Source of the DNA: Cristatella mucedo
Taxonomy: Eukaryota; Bryozoa; Phylactolaemata; Cristatellidae
Direction: 5' to 3'
NCBI GenBank assembly: GCA_009760855.2
Contig: WPIO01000019.1
Span: 2,618,501 to 2,682,500 of the forward strand
Length of the DNA: 64,000 nt
The stretch's first letter is position 1. Each line of letters starts with the position of its first letter. Position numbers and translations under genes: made by a program. The notes beneath the pieces were generated by a model. It saw only the letters and a program-made list of their open reading frames with translations, did no database searches and was not told the DNA's origin. This document shows positions 12,571-22,176 of this stretch, piece after piece.

Positions 12571-12599
12571 GTGTCTGTGGAACAAAAGGATAGGCTTAT

Positions 12600-12666
12600 A
12601 CGAATAATAACAATAATAATAATGCACGTGATAAAGCGCCCTCAGAGAACTCAATCTCTTTCTTTT
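12600..12666 (-). mobile_element. LINE family B, 3' terminal fragment
   Basis: On the minus strand this is the family B terminus: GAGATTGAGTTCTCTGAGGG, the GCGCTTTATCACGTGCATT end and an ATT-type tail. Only about 65 bases remain. Confidence 0.8.
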
Positions 12667-13588
12667 CTCCACATCTTTGGAAAATCATCCAACAGCTCAA
12701 TGTGCGTATAAAATAACCGAACAATATGATAGCCCCTGTTGCCAGTGACAGCGATCCTAGCTATGAATTTTACCCTAGAAAGCAGTGGCATGTTTTGCAT
12801 AGCAATGGCATGCTTGCACTTCCGAAACTAGAACGTTTTCCTCGAAGTTCTCACAAGCAGGTAGACTAAAATTACTGCTTTGTCAGCTACCCTTCTCGAT
12901 GACAACGAGCATTCTAGGAACGAACTTCAGAGTGGCAACTCGCTGCTACTGCCCAGTAATAGGTTAGCGAGCTTTCGGGAGCATGAGAGTCAATGAACCG
13001 TGCTTTGATAATCTGCACAAGTTATATACCCCAGTGGCTCTGCGAATAAGGTTGGAAATGCTTCTAGTAACACCACAATGCTTAAGCCCGAATTCCTCCA
13101 CTTTTAATGGTGTCTGCAAATAAAAAGCCTGCTGCAGCCACAATCCACTGCATTGGCTGCACATGCAGTGGATAGCTGTGGATGGGCGTTACACATCAGA
13201 GGGGGAGGGGTAGCAAGCCCTTTGACCATGGTCCGGATGGGCAGACTTGGTCAGCCGGGTGACCCGCAGCTGGCATTGTCGTATATCAACAGGCCTGGGG
13301 TCGTGAACTCTATTGCTGCTTTACGTATAATAGCCATGTCGACCTTAGTTTCTCTATGCTGACAGGAAGGCCGCTACCACACTTCAAAGGCAGCCTGCAA
13401 AAATATCGCTTTAAAAGTGCTTTCTATCGGGCGCAAAATCCATCAAATATTCTAATAATATAAGATACATCTATAACATCTATTCTATAGCGCGCAAAAT
13501 CGCACGAAAGAAACTCGAGGAGTTTCTCTCAGCCCCAGCAAGCGGCGCAAGCGACGGGGCCGAAGGAATAGTCGCCGCCTCGTGAGTC
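12667..13588. other. no recognised feature
   Basis: Unique-looking DNA. The open frame at 13153-13362 + has no motif or splice support. Confidence 0.4.
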
Positions 13589-13951
13589 ACATAATAATAA
13601 TAATAATAATGATAATGCACTTGATAAAGCGCTCTCAGAGAACTCAATCTCTCTCTAGGCGTTTTACATTTGCTGCAATGGGAAATGCAATTGAGTGGTG
13701 AGTAAAATCATGCTTGACAAACAAACAAAATGAGTAACATGGTTAGGGGTGACATGCACAGGGTCAGCATGCAAATGTGGTTAGTGGCAGCATGCACAGT
13801 GTCAGCACGCATAAGCACATCAAGGACGAATCACAGGGAACCACTGAATGCTGTCCTAAATAGGTGTTTTTAAATTCTTTTTAAATGTGGTCAGGTCAGG
13901 AGATGTTCTGACGCAGGTCGGGAGTGAGTTCCAAGCTTTGGGAGCATACGA
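13589..13951 (-). mobile_element. LINE family B, 3' fragment
   Basis: Reverse complement of the family B 3' end: ATT tail (13589-13611), terminal hairpin-like GAGATTGAGTTCTCTGAGAG region, 3' untranslated region with GTGCATGTCACCCCTAACCATG, and the coding end for the KAWNSLP...TCVRTSPDL block near 13905-13950. Well preserved. Confidence 0.88.
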
Positions 13952-14849
13952 CACATGACAAGGGCCGAGGGCTCGAGCCGGCTCGTTTACACACTACGCA
14001 GAATTTGCACGGTACAGCGTGCTACCGTGCTTCTAGAGGGCCACTTGAAACCAGACCGCACAATGCACTGCACATAGCCAGTCAAAGCACGGCTGCGTCT
14101 CGTTTCAGCTATAGCAACACGAGTAGAACGACCGACGAGGTAAGACCGACGGGCCGATCGCTGCTCACACCATCCGTACCGACTTAAGGGCTTGTACTTT
14201 ATGGGAGAGACTCTCCTCTAGTCGGTCGTTCTCTTCGTCCAACATCGACTGCTGCTGCTGGTGCAAATGGTCGCCTGGAGCGAATGCAAGACACCAAGTC
14301 CGCTCCATCGGCTGCTATTGCCACTTACGTGGAGCGCGGGCATCCGGCGAGCGAGCAGCCTCGCGCGATTATTGCATTATTGCGTCCGTCATTGTACAAC
14401 ACACATATACTAACCGGCGACTGGGCGACGCATGGCTACCGGCCGTGTGTGCTCAGCGGTTATGCTGTCGTGGAGCCGGAATAACGAGTGGTGTTTATGC
14501 CGGATGAGCAAACTGTTATCGTACCTCCTGAACGCGAGAGTGACCATCGGGATTGACTGGCACTCCATAGTCAATCCCAATCTATAAACCCATGGAAACG
14601 GCTTAACAATAACACTAATAACAGTAGAAATAATAATAATGAGACACACACATGTATTTCCCCGGATATTTAAGCCTCTGAATAGGCACTTGATTTACAA
14701 TTTACAAGAGGAACGTTATTATTTTAAGAAACTTACGATTATAGAAACTGCAAGCACGAAAGCCCGAGGCTTTAAGAGAGATTTAGTGCAACAGAGCTTC
14801 TAAAGTGGCTGTTCTTAAATGCCAAACACGACATCAAACTCATCTTTTG
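13952..14849. other. no recognised feature
   Basis: A GC-rich 87-codon open frame (13924-14187) overlaps the LINE edge, and a second follows at 14284-14484. Neither has recognisable content. A weak AATAATAATGAGAC stretch near 14630 may be another eroded LINE tail, but I could not follow it. Confidence 0.3.
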
Positions 14850-14885
14850 ACTCTCACTACTTGAATTAATACGTGCAAGGTAGGT
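14850..14885 (+). repeat. single ~45-bp satellite-like unit, left of LINE B copy
   Basis: ACTCTCACTACTTGAATTAATACGTGCAAGGTAG resembles the units repeated at 16173-16404. It sits exactly at the left edge of the LINE, so the LINE appears to have inserted into the array. Confidence 0.65.
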
Positions 14886-16172
14886 CAGCGTTTGTGTCCT
14901 ATCTCAGTGGGAGACTCCAGAGTATTGACGTGAATGGACAAAGATCATTCGAGGTATCTCTGAAATATGGAGTACCTCAGGGCTCCGTGCTAGGTCCGGT
15001 TATTTTCACGGTTTTTACTCTCCCTCTTTCTGATGTGATTGCCAAGCACAATCTGGTCTTTCACTTCTATCACTTCTATGCAAATGACACTCAGTTGTAC
15101 CTTTGCTTTGATCCCTCCCAACCTTCGAGCACCTCGAATTCTCTCCAACTCACTTGCTGCATGTATGGATGACATCCGCACATGGATGGCAGCAAATTTT
15201 CTAAAACTAAACGATGATAAAACTAACTTACTAGTTATGGGCAAACCTAGTGTGATTCAGGAATTGGAAAGGCAAACGCTCAAAATTGGCTCTGCCAGCA
15301 TATCTCCGGTTTAATCAGGTCGAAATCTAGGTGTCATGTTCCAAAGTGACCTCTCGTCGGACGACCACATTAGCTCCACAATCAAGTCTGCCTACTTTCA
15401 GCTACATAACATTGCCAAAATTCGGGCTTGTTTAGAAAAAGATACCAAGTTTAAGTTGGTGCATTCACTTGTGACATCCCGTCTTGTCTTGACTTATGTA
15501 ACTCACTGGTTGCTGGCCTACCAGCATGTGCAATCAGGCGATTACAGCTGGTGCAAAGCTCTGCAGCTAGGCTTGTCTGTTGTGAGCGTAGCAGTTGCCA
15601 CATTACACCACTTCTTGCCGACCTGCACTAGCTACCAGTCATGCAGCTCATCGACTTCAAGGTTTTATCGCTCATTTTTAGGTCACTTAATTCTTTGGCT
15701 CCAGCCTATCTCTCAGATCTTCTACCTCACCAGGCCAAGTAGCGTATCACCCGCTTTTCGGAATCCAACAGTTTACCAAATACCTCGCACAAACCTCAAA
15801 TCCTTTGGAGACCATGCATTTAGTTCGTATGCTCCCAAAGCCTGGAACTCACTCCCGCCTTGCGTCAGAACATCCCCGACTTGACCAAATTTAAAAAGAA
15901 CTTACAACATATATATTTAGGACAGCATTTAGTGGGTCCCTGTGATTCGTCCTTGATGTGCTTATGCGTGCTGACACGGTGCATCCTGCCACTAACCGTA
16001 CTTGCATGCTGGCCCTGTGCATGTCACCTCTAACCATGTTATTCGTGTTGTTTATCGAGCATGATCTTACTCGCCGTTCAATCGCGTTTCCCTCTGCAGC
16101 AAATGTAAAGCACCTAGAAAGAGTTTGAGTTCTCTGGGGGCGCTTTATCATGTGCATTATTATTATTATTTT
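14886..16172 (+). mobile_element. LINE family B copy, RT to 3' tail
   Basis: RT from SYLSGRLQSIDVNG onward: [17 protein letters not shown] (about 14970-15020), a catalytic box changed to YANDTQLYL with a six-codon duplication just before it (15058-15105), WMAANFLKLNDDKTNLLVMG (about 15182-15243), GRNLGVMFQSDLSSDDH (about 15320-15367) and the C-terminal extension ending KAWNSLPPCVRTSPT. Stops and frameshifts split it into frames 14873-15172, 15039-15314 and 15336-15884. The 3' terminus GAGTTCTCTGGGGGCGCTTTATC and the ATT tail are intact (16117-16172). The second catalytic box is mutated (ADD to AND). Confidence 0.9.
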
Positions 16173-16404
16173 TGCTCTCAGTATCTGACCTAATACAAGC
16201 AAGGTAGAGAGGCACGTGTCTGTCTTCGCTCACACTACCCAACGTGGCACAAAACTCGGTGTTCGACTCTCACTACCCGACTTCATACAAGTAAGGTAGT
16301 GCGGCAGGTGTTCTCTCATCACCTGACTTCATCCAAATCAGTTAGTACGACAGGTGTTTCCTCATTACCCGACTTTATACGAGCAAGTTAGACGGCAGGC
16401 ATGT
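16173..16404 (+). repeat. tandem repeat, unit about 45 bp
   Basis: Four to five diverged units, each with a core like TACCCGACTTCATACAAGTA followed by AGGTAGTGCGGCAGGTGTT and CTCTCA. Starts of clear units are near 16180, 16276, 16321 and 16367. One more unit lies left of the LINE at 14850. Confidence 0.75.
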
Positions 16405-18191
16405 CCAATCAACCCTTGAATTTGAGGGCCTGCACTTGAATGAATTCCTCCGCCAACCAAACCCTTGTTTATGTCAGCAATGATCCAGTGGCTCCATCTT
16501 CGTAGGCCGGACGTTGAACTCCAGTTTGCCAGTGCATTTCCAATAGCTGCGACGGCAATGTAATAGGCACACGCAGAATCGACGCCGCAGGCCGACGCGG
16601 CCCTGCTCCACTTTTGAGTGCTTGCGCCACCCTTATTATTGCCAGCGTATTCGCTGGTGTTGCGTGACTGTGTCTCCAGAGACGGCTGTTCTAGTGGGAG
16701 TCTCCCGGAGACACAGCGGGTGGGCGCTGATATATATGAGAGCTCGACTAATAGCGGCAGATGACACGAAATATAACCTTCATTAGTGGCCCTACGCTTC
16801 GCTGCTTCAATGGCTTAACTATTGGCCACAGCTGAGGCATTAGTGTCAGGCGCTTCGCTAATTACAGCAGAAGCCGCAGGCGCACACCGCACTGGTCATA
16901 CCGCTCCTGCAAGCCTGCAAGCCAATAAAGCCCGTGGAGGATTATGTGTCAGCCAAAGAGCTGTCCTGCACGCTGGCTTGGCCACTGCTTAATCATCAAG
17001 GTTTTCCATCCAGTCATGCGGTACGCAATCGCGCCGGCGGTAGATGCGTTACTCCCACGGTTTTGAAGTGCACGCAGCAACGAGTGTCGCAACAACATTG
17101 TCTTTGAGGGCGATGCCCCGTTCGCCATTGGACGGTTCTGGCTGCGCTTCGATAATTTGCATCTTATCTGCAGCGACTGGTCTTGAGTTCTGACTGAGCC
17201 TGTTATCATACGTGTAGGCCTCCCGCTGCAGCTATCGTATTGAGGGCTCAGGTATCTTCCCTAAGCAGCGCCACTGGCAAAGATTGCTCCCACTAAATAG
17301 AGGAGAATGTACGGCAAAATTTTTCTTTTTCGCTGACATAACTTGGTATTCGTTTGATATCTTCACTTGCCCGCTTTCTCATCGATATTTGACCGCTTGA
17401 AGCCACAGGCTACACGCAAGTATGTCCACGCTCACAGCTGCGACTACAGACATTTGACTTTAAAAAGAGCTATGGAGAGACGAGGTATAGCGAGCGTAGT
17501 CGAATTGTTCTTTAATGAGCTCTTTGGATATTTATTAAAATTCTACTTCTCGATTGCTAAAGAATCGAGGCTCCGAGCTCTACACAAACGGCTGCCTCTA
17601 TTCGCGTCTGAGGGCTCTCCCTTGCTTGACAGCAGTGGCAGCAGTGCGAGCAGGAAGTAGGTAAAGTTTTTAGCTAGAGAACTTCAGAGTGTCAGCCTTA
17701 TTAACAGAACCAGCGTGCCGGGAAGGGAAATGTACATTAGAAGGCAAGAGACAGATTAATTAAGCTGACTCGTTGATTTGACTGGCAAGCGGTAAACAAC
17801 CAGCGTCCCAGGTGTTCCGGCGAATTCACAGACTAGATGTGGACACCGTTTGTCCTTATCTAATTGAATGGTAGATCATAGAGGTTATGGACGTACGAGC
17901 CAGAGACGCCTCGTACGCACTCCAGCCAAATGCTTCTTTGTCGTGAAACAGTGGAACAGTGGGCGATTCGTTAGTTTGTTGGTTGCTTGCAACTGAAATA
18001 CTGTTTTTTGCTTGATACCCAAAATAGACTTTTGTTGCTGTCCTGAGGACTTGGGTGACAAACAGCAAGATTTGCGTGCCTTCTACTCGTCCGAAAAAGA
18101 TCAATTAAGTACGCCTTATTTAAAGGTATACGATTGCCTCTAGCATGAGAACAGTTATCCAAGCCAATCATCGAGCAGAGGGTGCCAGAAA
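16405..18191. other. no gene recognised; one hairpin
   Basis: Short frames only (17367-17660 + is the longest, 97 codons, without motif). A 9-bp perfect inverted repeat TGTGTCTCC / GGAGACACA spans 16669-16715, with an inner GAGAC / GTCTC pair. Confidence 0.4.
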
Positions 18192-18355
18192 GGGCCGTGA
18201 TAGCCTAGGAAGTGAGGTGCTCGCTCTTCAACGGCCGAGATCGTGGGTTTGAATCCTGCTGTAGGCGATACGTTATTGCCAAATGCAATCCGTAATGATA
18301 GCCGTTAAGGCTCTTTCGCTTCTACGTAAAAGAAGCTGTTAAATCAGCTAATATT
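18192..18355 (+). mobile_element. tRNA-derived SINE, copy 5 (diverged)
   Basis: GGCCGTGATAGCCTAGG head, box B GGGTTTGAATCCT (about 18245-18257, one mismatch to the tRNA consensus), the usual body with GATAGCCGTTAAGGCTC and a CAGCTAATATTAAT end. Older than copies 3 and 4. Confidence 0.85.
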
Positions 18356-18649
18356 AATTTATCTATTCAAGGTGTGCCAGGCCTACACGTAATTTCATAG
18401 CAAGCGGCATTCCCTCAGCGACTGGCTCGAGATCTCACAAGCACCAAACGGTACTAACGAGGCTCAACGGCGTTGCTTGCCATTAACTGGGACTGCCCAT
18501 CTGAAAAATTATGTCTGAAGCTGATACCTCGTATGGCAGCGAGACCGGGCGCATGTTTATAAAATACTACCACGATCTCAGGCAGGCAACGGAGTAGGCG
18601 ACAAGCAATTCAGCTTAATTGTTTCCCGAGCTTCGAGTCTCACTGTAGG

Positions 18650-19235
18650 AATAATATTAATAATGTTAATAATACTAAAAATAGTAAAGTGCTATTTTTT
18701 ACAGCAGCTTAACAGAAATTAATTTCTTTCGAGGCTTTCTTTTAAGTAAGCTGGAAAGAAGGACATCAATTATCTAAAAGCAATCGATTATCTAAAAGCA
18801 ACAAGTACAATGTCAGCTCTCATAAACACACAAAGGACAACACACAAGGTGCGAGCACATGCTGCGACGAAAAGTACGTTTTTAGATTATTTTTTAAATA
18901 TCTTCAAGTCAATGGGGTGTCGTGATTTCAGCCAGGAAAAGTTCCAGGCTTTGGTAGCAATCAAACTTAATGCAAGGTCTGCAAAGGATTTGAGGCTGGC
19001 TCTAGGCATACGCAAACGAAATGAGTCAGAAGAGCGGGTGGTACGACGCTTAGCCTGATTGGAAAATAGCTCTGATAGGCATGCCGGAGTAAGATAATAA
19101 AGAGACGTAAAGGCGAGTGGTGTCAAAACCTTGGAATCGATACGTTGCTTGATTGGGAGCCGGTGCAGGTCGATGCGAAGTGGTGTGACATGGCTCTTCG
19201 TCGCTCACGGAGCACGCGTCTGACTGTAAAGTCTT
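18650..19235 (-). mobile_element. LINE family B relic
   Basis: On the minus strand the order is the C-terminal extension (equivalents of AVRREHRSH.TPLR.DLHRLPIKQRI, about 19140-19230), LYYLTPACLSELFSNQAKRRTTRSSDSFRLRMPRA in pieces (about 19020-19115), SLKSFADLALSLIATKAWNF (about 18940-19000), then a degraded 3' region and an ATT-rich stretch at 18650-18685. The plus-strand frame 18810-19058 is a shadow of it. Confidence 0.82.
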
Positions 19236-20182
19236 TTACCCACCTGTTCCCATATCAGTAATTAATCTCCACCTATTTATTCTATCTGGATTACAAGCTT
19301 TTGCAAATTTTGGTGTTTCAGAGGATTACTTCTAAGGAAAATTATGCCGAATAATCGGGTTATTAAATTGATGCTAAAAGTGCCAAGTGATAAAGGCAGC
19401 GAGCTAAAGACTCGTGAGCCTGTTCTGCTGACAGCGTGTCCCCATCTGAGGTTTCGCGTAGACAGATCTACCTTGCATCGAAAACATGCAGCCAATGGCT
19501 TAGTAGCTGAGTCACAGTAGGCTTGCAGGTGGTCTTATGAGAGCTTAGATCTGCCATAGCACCGTAATAACCATTTCCAGAAGCACGATCCACGAGGTGA
19601 ATAGGGCAGTCAATGACCACTCCAGGACTCCTTAGAAATTGGGGCCATCAATTGACGGCATACGTGCTGAGCTAAAAGCAAGTAAGCGTCCAGATATTCA
19701 TGCTGCTTATATGGCCAATAGAAATTCGATCCCAAAGTTACCTATGAAAGCTAACATTGTAGAAAATTGTAGAAAAAATTGTATTGTAGAAAAAAACCTG
19801 GAAGTTTATTGACAGCAGCGCTTTAGTCATCTGGCCATGGCACAGAAAGTAGCTGACAAAAGGAAATGTACGAAGAAGACCACGTTTGGACTCGGTGGCC
19901 ATTGAAGGTCTCGAAGTACCCGAGAGATGTGTCTCTACGTACGCGGTCCGTTGCCGACATGCCTCGCCGCTGGCTAGGTAGGAGTAAGCTCCTCCTACAG
20001 CGCTATCTGGCGGCGAGCTGATGTGCAAGTGTGAGCACAGTGACGCACTACGGTATCTCGAGCTCTCGAGTCTCTGCAAATAGTGCCTTTGGGCGCTCTC
20101 CATTGTTGTCCATCCGGACCTCCGTGGGAGGAGCAGAGTGCACGAGCGAACGCCGAGCTTCACGATCTCTCTTGCTTTTCAG
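19236..20182. other. no recognised feature
   Basis: AT-rich up to about 19850, then GC-richer. Overlapping frames on both strands (19738-20163 -, 20031-20234 +) have no motifs. Confidence 0.35.
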
Positions 20183-20346
20183 CCAGACCCTCAGTGGCGG
20201 CGTTCGTGGACCGTCTGCACAGAGGCGACGCTGACTCGTGCTGCCGGCGGCCACTAGAGGACGACCGTTCTTTGTGCGAGACAACTTTAAATGCCTGGCT
20301 GGACCAGGGTACCCTCGTCTCCTCAAGGAGTGCTGCAGGACTTCCG
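20183..20346 (+). CDS. candidate exon, unassigned (possible upstream exon)
   Basis: A strong acceptor (CTTGCTTTTCAG) and a consensus donor (CCG|GTAAGT) bracket 164 bases with one open frame. Translation starts ARPSVAAFVDRLHRGDADSC and ends RSAAGLP; it enters after one base of a codon and leaves at phase 0. I recognise no domain. It lies about 11 kb upstream of the first EPS8 exon and on the same strand, and EPS8 proteins have a poorly conserved N-terminus, so it could belong to that gene. However, its phase does not fit the preferred acceptor at 31057 without another exon between. It may be chance. Confidence 0.3.
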
Positions 20347-20699
20347 GTAAGTCCCACGCAGTTTCTACTTATGAGCAGCGCCTCTCTTCGGTACCTACAT
20401 GTCAGCGGCGATCGGCGCTGCGATGGAAAGAGTGACTTCGGGCTGGAGACGTTTAGCATCGCACGGTGGCGCCATTCGTACCGTGTAATGAGGATGCGAC
20501 CGTTAAGGATATCGAATCGCGCTGCCGTCCGACTCGTTTGATGTCGTTATTGAGCGTCATCGTAATCCAGCACCGGTTCATTGGCCAAACGCTTGCTTCT
20601 TGTTTGAAGAGCACGGATTTTGTAAGTGCCTTGAAGAAGCAGCATATTGCCATGTGCGTGCTTACTAAGGCTTGATCATAGGGAGACGAGTCATTCGCC
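20347..20699. other. no recognised feature
   Basis: Continuation of open frames across the putative donor on both strands. No motif seen. Confidence 0.35.
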
Positions 20700-20990
20700 G
20701 TACATCTAACTAAACTCTGTTGTACCCAATTACGTAATCGGAGGCCACTGACAGACAAACCTTGCTCATGGTGTGCAGTCTTTTTGACCTACTAGTAAAT
20801 AAAGTAGACGCCCTAGGCTTAGAGTATCATGTATACAATGAAGACACACAACCGCTTAGTAAAATGTGCACGATCTTATGTGGTAGATGCCATAGACAAA
20901 ATTGGCTCCTAACCGGACACCTGTTCTTAAGCCAGAGCGAGTATTCACTTTTCTCTAGCCTAAGACCCGACCGAGTGAGCTCGGCTTTCA
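20700..20990 (+). mobile_element. very old LINE RT relic
   Basis: Frame 20762-21043 reads SLFDLLVNKVDALGLEYHVY and then NEDTQPLS, which lines up with the [16 protein letters not shown] and ADDTQLYL region of the family A/B reverse transcriptase. The catalytic ADD is replaced by NED. Nothing clear remains on either side. Confidence 0.5.
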
Positions 20991-20999
20991 GGCATACTC

Positions 21000-21475
21000 T
21001 AAAGGGCAATAACAGTAACGATAGCAATAAGACACTTGCATAGTACCTTGAAAAAAACTGAATCTCCTTGTAGGCACTCGTCAGTGACAGCGTGCTCTGT
21101 GTCAGCACGCACAAGCACACAAAAGCGCATTCGCACGGAACAAGCAAATGCTGTGTTGAATGGGTGGTTTAGCTTCTTTTCAAATGTCATTGAGCCTGGG
21201 GATTGCGTCACGTCAGTCGGCTTGTAAGTCCCGTGCTTTGGAGCCGTACCAACTGAAGGCACCGAAGGATTTGAGGCTGGTTCAAAGCAGAACGAATTGA
21301 GGAGTCAGAAGAGCTGGTGGCACGATGTGAACCCTGATTAGGTGGTGGCTACTACAGGTAGATTGGAGCAAGAGACTGAAGTGACCTCAAAGCGAATGGT
21401 AGGGATTGAAGGCAATAGGTTTTTTTTGAGGTAAGCCGGTGCAGGTATGTGAGAAGCGATGCAACAAGGCATGGT
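21000..21475 (-). mobile_element. LINE family B relic
   Basis: Minus-strand 3' part of family B: 3' untranslated region near 21080-21130 (GTCAGCACGCACAAGCACA on the plus strand), the coding end near 21200-21260 and the SSDSSIR-like block near 21290, followed by the SLLQSTC-like and QRID regions up to about 21475. An AATAACAGTAACGATAGCAAT stretch at 21007 may be the worn tail. It lies tail-to-tail with the plus-strand relic on its left. Confidence 0.7.
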
Positions 21476-21777
21476 CGGTGTAAAGGGGGCGAGCTGGGAG
21501 GAGGCTAAAGCCAACCCAAGTAAGTATAGCTAAAGCAGTGGGGCTGGGTTGCTCCAACCAAATTAAAAGCAAGCCCCTCGATTGTCATTAATACCCCACT
21601 GTCACCTTCGGAGCACAGGTAACGCTTATGGGGTGGCTTACGGATTTCCAGAGAGCGGTTTCCAGACTCAGTGGTGTTTTAGCGAGCGGCTTGTCGGGTG
21701 GCTCACCGGCGGCATGCAGGTATCAACGTAATGGATTACAGATCTTCAGTGTTTATAGCGAAGAATCTACCATTTAA

Positions 21778-22176
21778 CCGAGCATCTAACTGTTTACCTA
21801 TACCTTGCACAAACCGCAAATCCTTTGGAGACCATGCATTTAGTTTGTATGCTCCCAAAGCCTGGAACTCACTCCCGACTTGCGTCACGACATCTCTTTA
21901 AAAAGAAACTAAAAACGCATCTATTTATGACAGCATTTAGTGGGTCCTTGTGATTCGTCTTTCACGTGCTTATGCGTGCAGACACTGTGCATGCTGCCAC
22001 TTGCACGCTGACCCCGTACATGTCGCCGCTAACCGTGTTATTCATGTTGTTTATCAAGCATGATACCAGTCACCATTCAATCATGTTTCCTTTGCAACCA
22101 GTTTATAGCCCCTAGAAAGAGATTGAGTTCACTGAGGGTGCTTTATCAAGTGCAATTTTATTATGATCATTATTAC
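21778..22176 (+). mobile_element. LINE family B, 3' fragment
   Basis: Starts inside the coding end (NCLPIPCTNRKSFGDHAFSL, in the frame 21698-21901), continues through KAWNSLPTCVTTS, the 3' untranslated region and the GAGATTGAGTTCACTGAGGG terminus. It ends with TTTTATTATGATCATTATTA as a decayed ATT tail. Confidence 0.88.
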
